This document shows positions 5,466 to 6,042 of a DNA stretch of 6,042 nt, in pieces; within the stretch, counting starts at the first letter, position 1, and every line of letters starts with the position of its first letter. The position numbers and the translations under genes were made by a program. Source of the stretch: Syntrophaceae bacterium (lineage in GTDB: Bacteria; Desulfobacterota; Desulfomonilia; Desulfomonilales; Desulfomonilaceae). Location: positions 1-6,042 of the forward strand of contig JACWAG010000443.1 of the NCBI GenBank assembly GCA_014874425.1, given 5' to 3'. The notes under the pieces are model-generated. The model made no database searches. It worked only from the letters and a program-made list of their open reading frames with translations, and had not been told where the DNA came from.

Positions 5466-6042
5466 TTATGAAACTGGCTGAACATTGAAAAGAGAGAGTT
5501 GAACTACGTCTTGGATCATATCCTTCGAAAGAGACTTCGGCCATTGTTTATAGATTTTCCCATCTAATAACTTGCCACCTTTGGCTCTATCTGGCCCACC
5601 GGCTTGTTTGAACCAGAATGGAACATCATATTTGTTACAAGTATCTCTTATCTTCCTTGCCCAGTTTAAATCCATTGGACGGCAGTTTGGGCCGGATTCT
5701 CCACCAACAACTACCCAATCTATACATTTGATTTTATCTGATTCAAGGGGACCCAATAGCGGTTCACAACTGATCCATTTAACTGTAGCGTTTGTATCCA
5801 TCAAATATTCTATTCTATCAAGGTACTTAGACTTCTCTACTGTCACCCCCAACCAGACATTTGGTGGATAATCCTTGATGGTTGACAATCTATTGGCTCT
5901 TTTAGTCAAAACTTGAAAAATATGATGAGGATGTTTACGGATAAAATCAAATATCCCATAAAGGAATGGCTGGGAGACATTCTCATGGAACGTGTCAGCC
6001 ATACTATTCATGAAGATAAGCTTGTTTCTTCCTCCAATATTC
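5466..6042 (-). CDS. DUF5131 / phage Gp37-Gp68 family protein (C-terminal part, cut by window edge)
   Basis: 191 residues run open from the right edge to a TAA at 5468-5466. An ATG at 6011 is in frame but is internal: the preceding residues NKLIF plus MNSMADTFHENV match the conserved FVNSMSDLFHEDV block of this family, so the true start lies outside. Further family blocks, numbered from the window edge, are QVLTKR (43-48), VWLGVTVE (62-69), SCEPLLGP (91-98), DWVVVGGESGP (108-118), RPM, PFWFKQAGG (141-149) and LLDGK near 158. The missing N-terminal part normally carries a three-cysteine motif resembling a radical-SAM type cluster. Members occur in phages and in bacterial accessory regions, often beside the partner protein TcmP; the biochemical function is not established. 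The low GC here contrasts with the GC-rich orphan region next to it. Confidence 0.92.
   Translation of the reverse strand, partial: NIGGRNKLIFMNSMADTFHENVSQPFLYGIFDFIRKHPHHIFQVLTKRANRLSTIKDYPPNVWLGVTVEKSKYLDRIEYLMDTNATVKWISCEPLLGPLESDKIKCIDWVVVGGESGPNCRPMDLNWARKIRDTCNKYDVPFWFKQAGGPDRAKGGKLLDGKIYKQWPKSLSKDMIQDVVQLSLFNVQPVS

Overview
The window looks like a chromosomal piece of a Gram-negative, possibly deltaproteobacterial (Desulfobacterota-like), organism. This rests only on gene content: a PAS-type sigma-54 activator, a TetR-controlled acyl-CoA ligase/crotonase pair, IS630-type debris and a Gp37/Gp68 (DUF5131) protein. Taxonomy is an inference and no marker gene is present. All credible genes lie on the minus strand; the only plus-strand coding sequence is a dead transposase fragment.

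Layout. Positions 1-582: the N-terminal 194 residues of a sigma-54-dependent activator (PAS domain, coiled-coil linker, start of the AAA+ domain with Walker A), cut by the left edge. Positions 614-970: a 5'-truncated IS630-family transposase remnant with an in-frame amber stop and an Asp-to-Glu change at a catalytic position. Positions 976-4374: a co-directional set, transcribed tetR > acyl-CoA ligase > crotonase. Positions 4443-5465: about 1 kb with no credible intact gene, GC-rich in the middle, with fuzzy internal repeats and a strong hairpin near 5374-5406. Positions 5466-6042: the C-terminal 191 residues of a DUF5131 (Gp37/Gp68) protein, cut by the right edge.

How the genes work together. 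The clearest regulatory signal is a pair of near-palindromic 20-bp sites, identical at 17 of 20 positions. One is just upstream of the ligase gene (3728-3747); the other lies between the putative tetR promoter and the tetR GTG start (4390-4409). They fit a TetR repressor that controls both its own gene and the ligase, and perhaps the crotonase by read-through. The ligase would activate a carboxylic acid as its CoA thioester and the crotonase would act on the unsaturated acyl-CoA or a related intermediate; the substrate cannot be read from the sequence. The crotonase lacks the second canonical catalytic Glu, and the ligase has Arg where the usual A10 lysine sits, so neither should be annotated with a specific reaction.

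I did not find a convincing new multi-gene system. The best leads are the operator pair, the orphan GC-rich region, and the DUF5131 gene, whose 5' part and likely partner lie outside the window.
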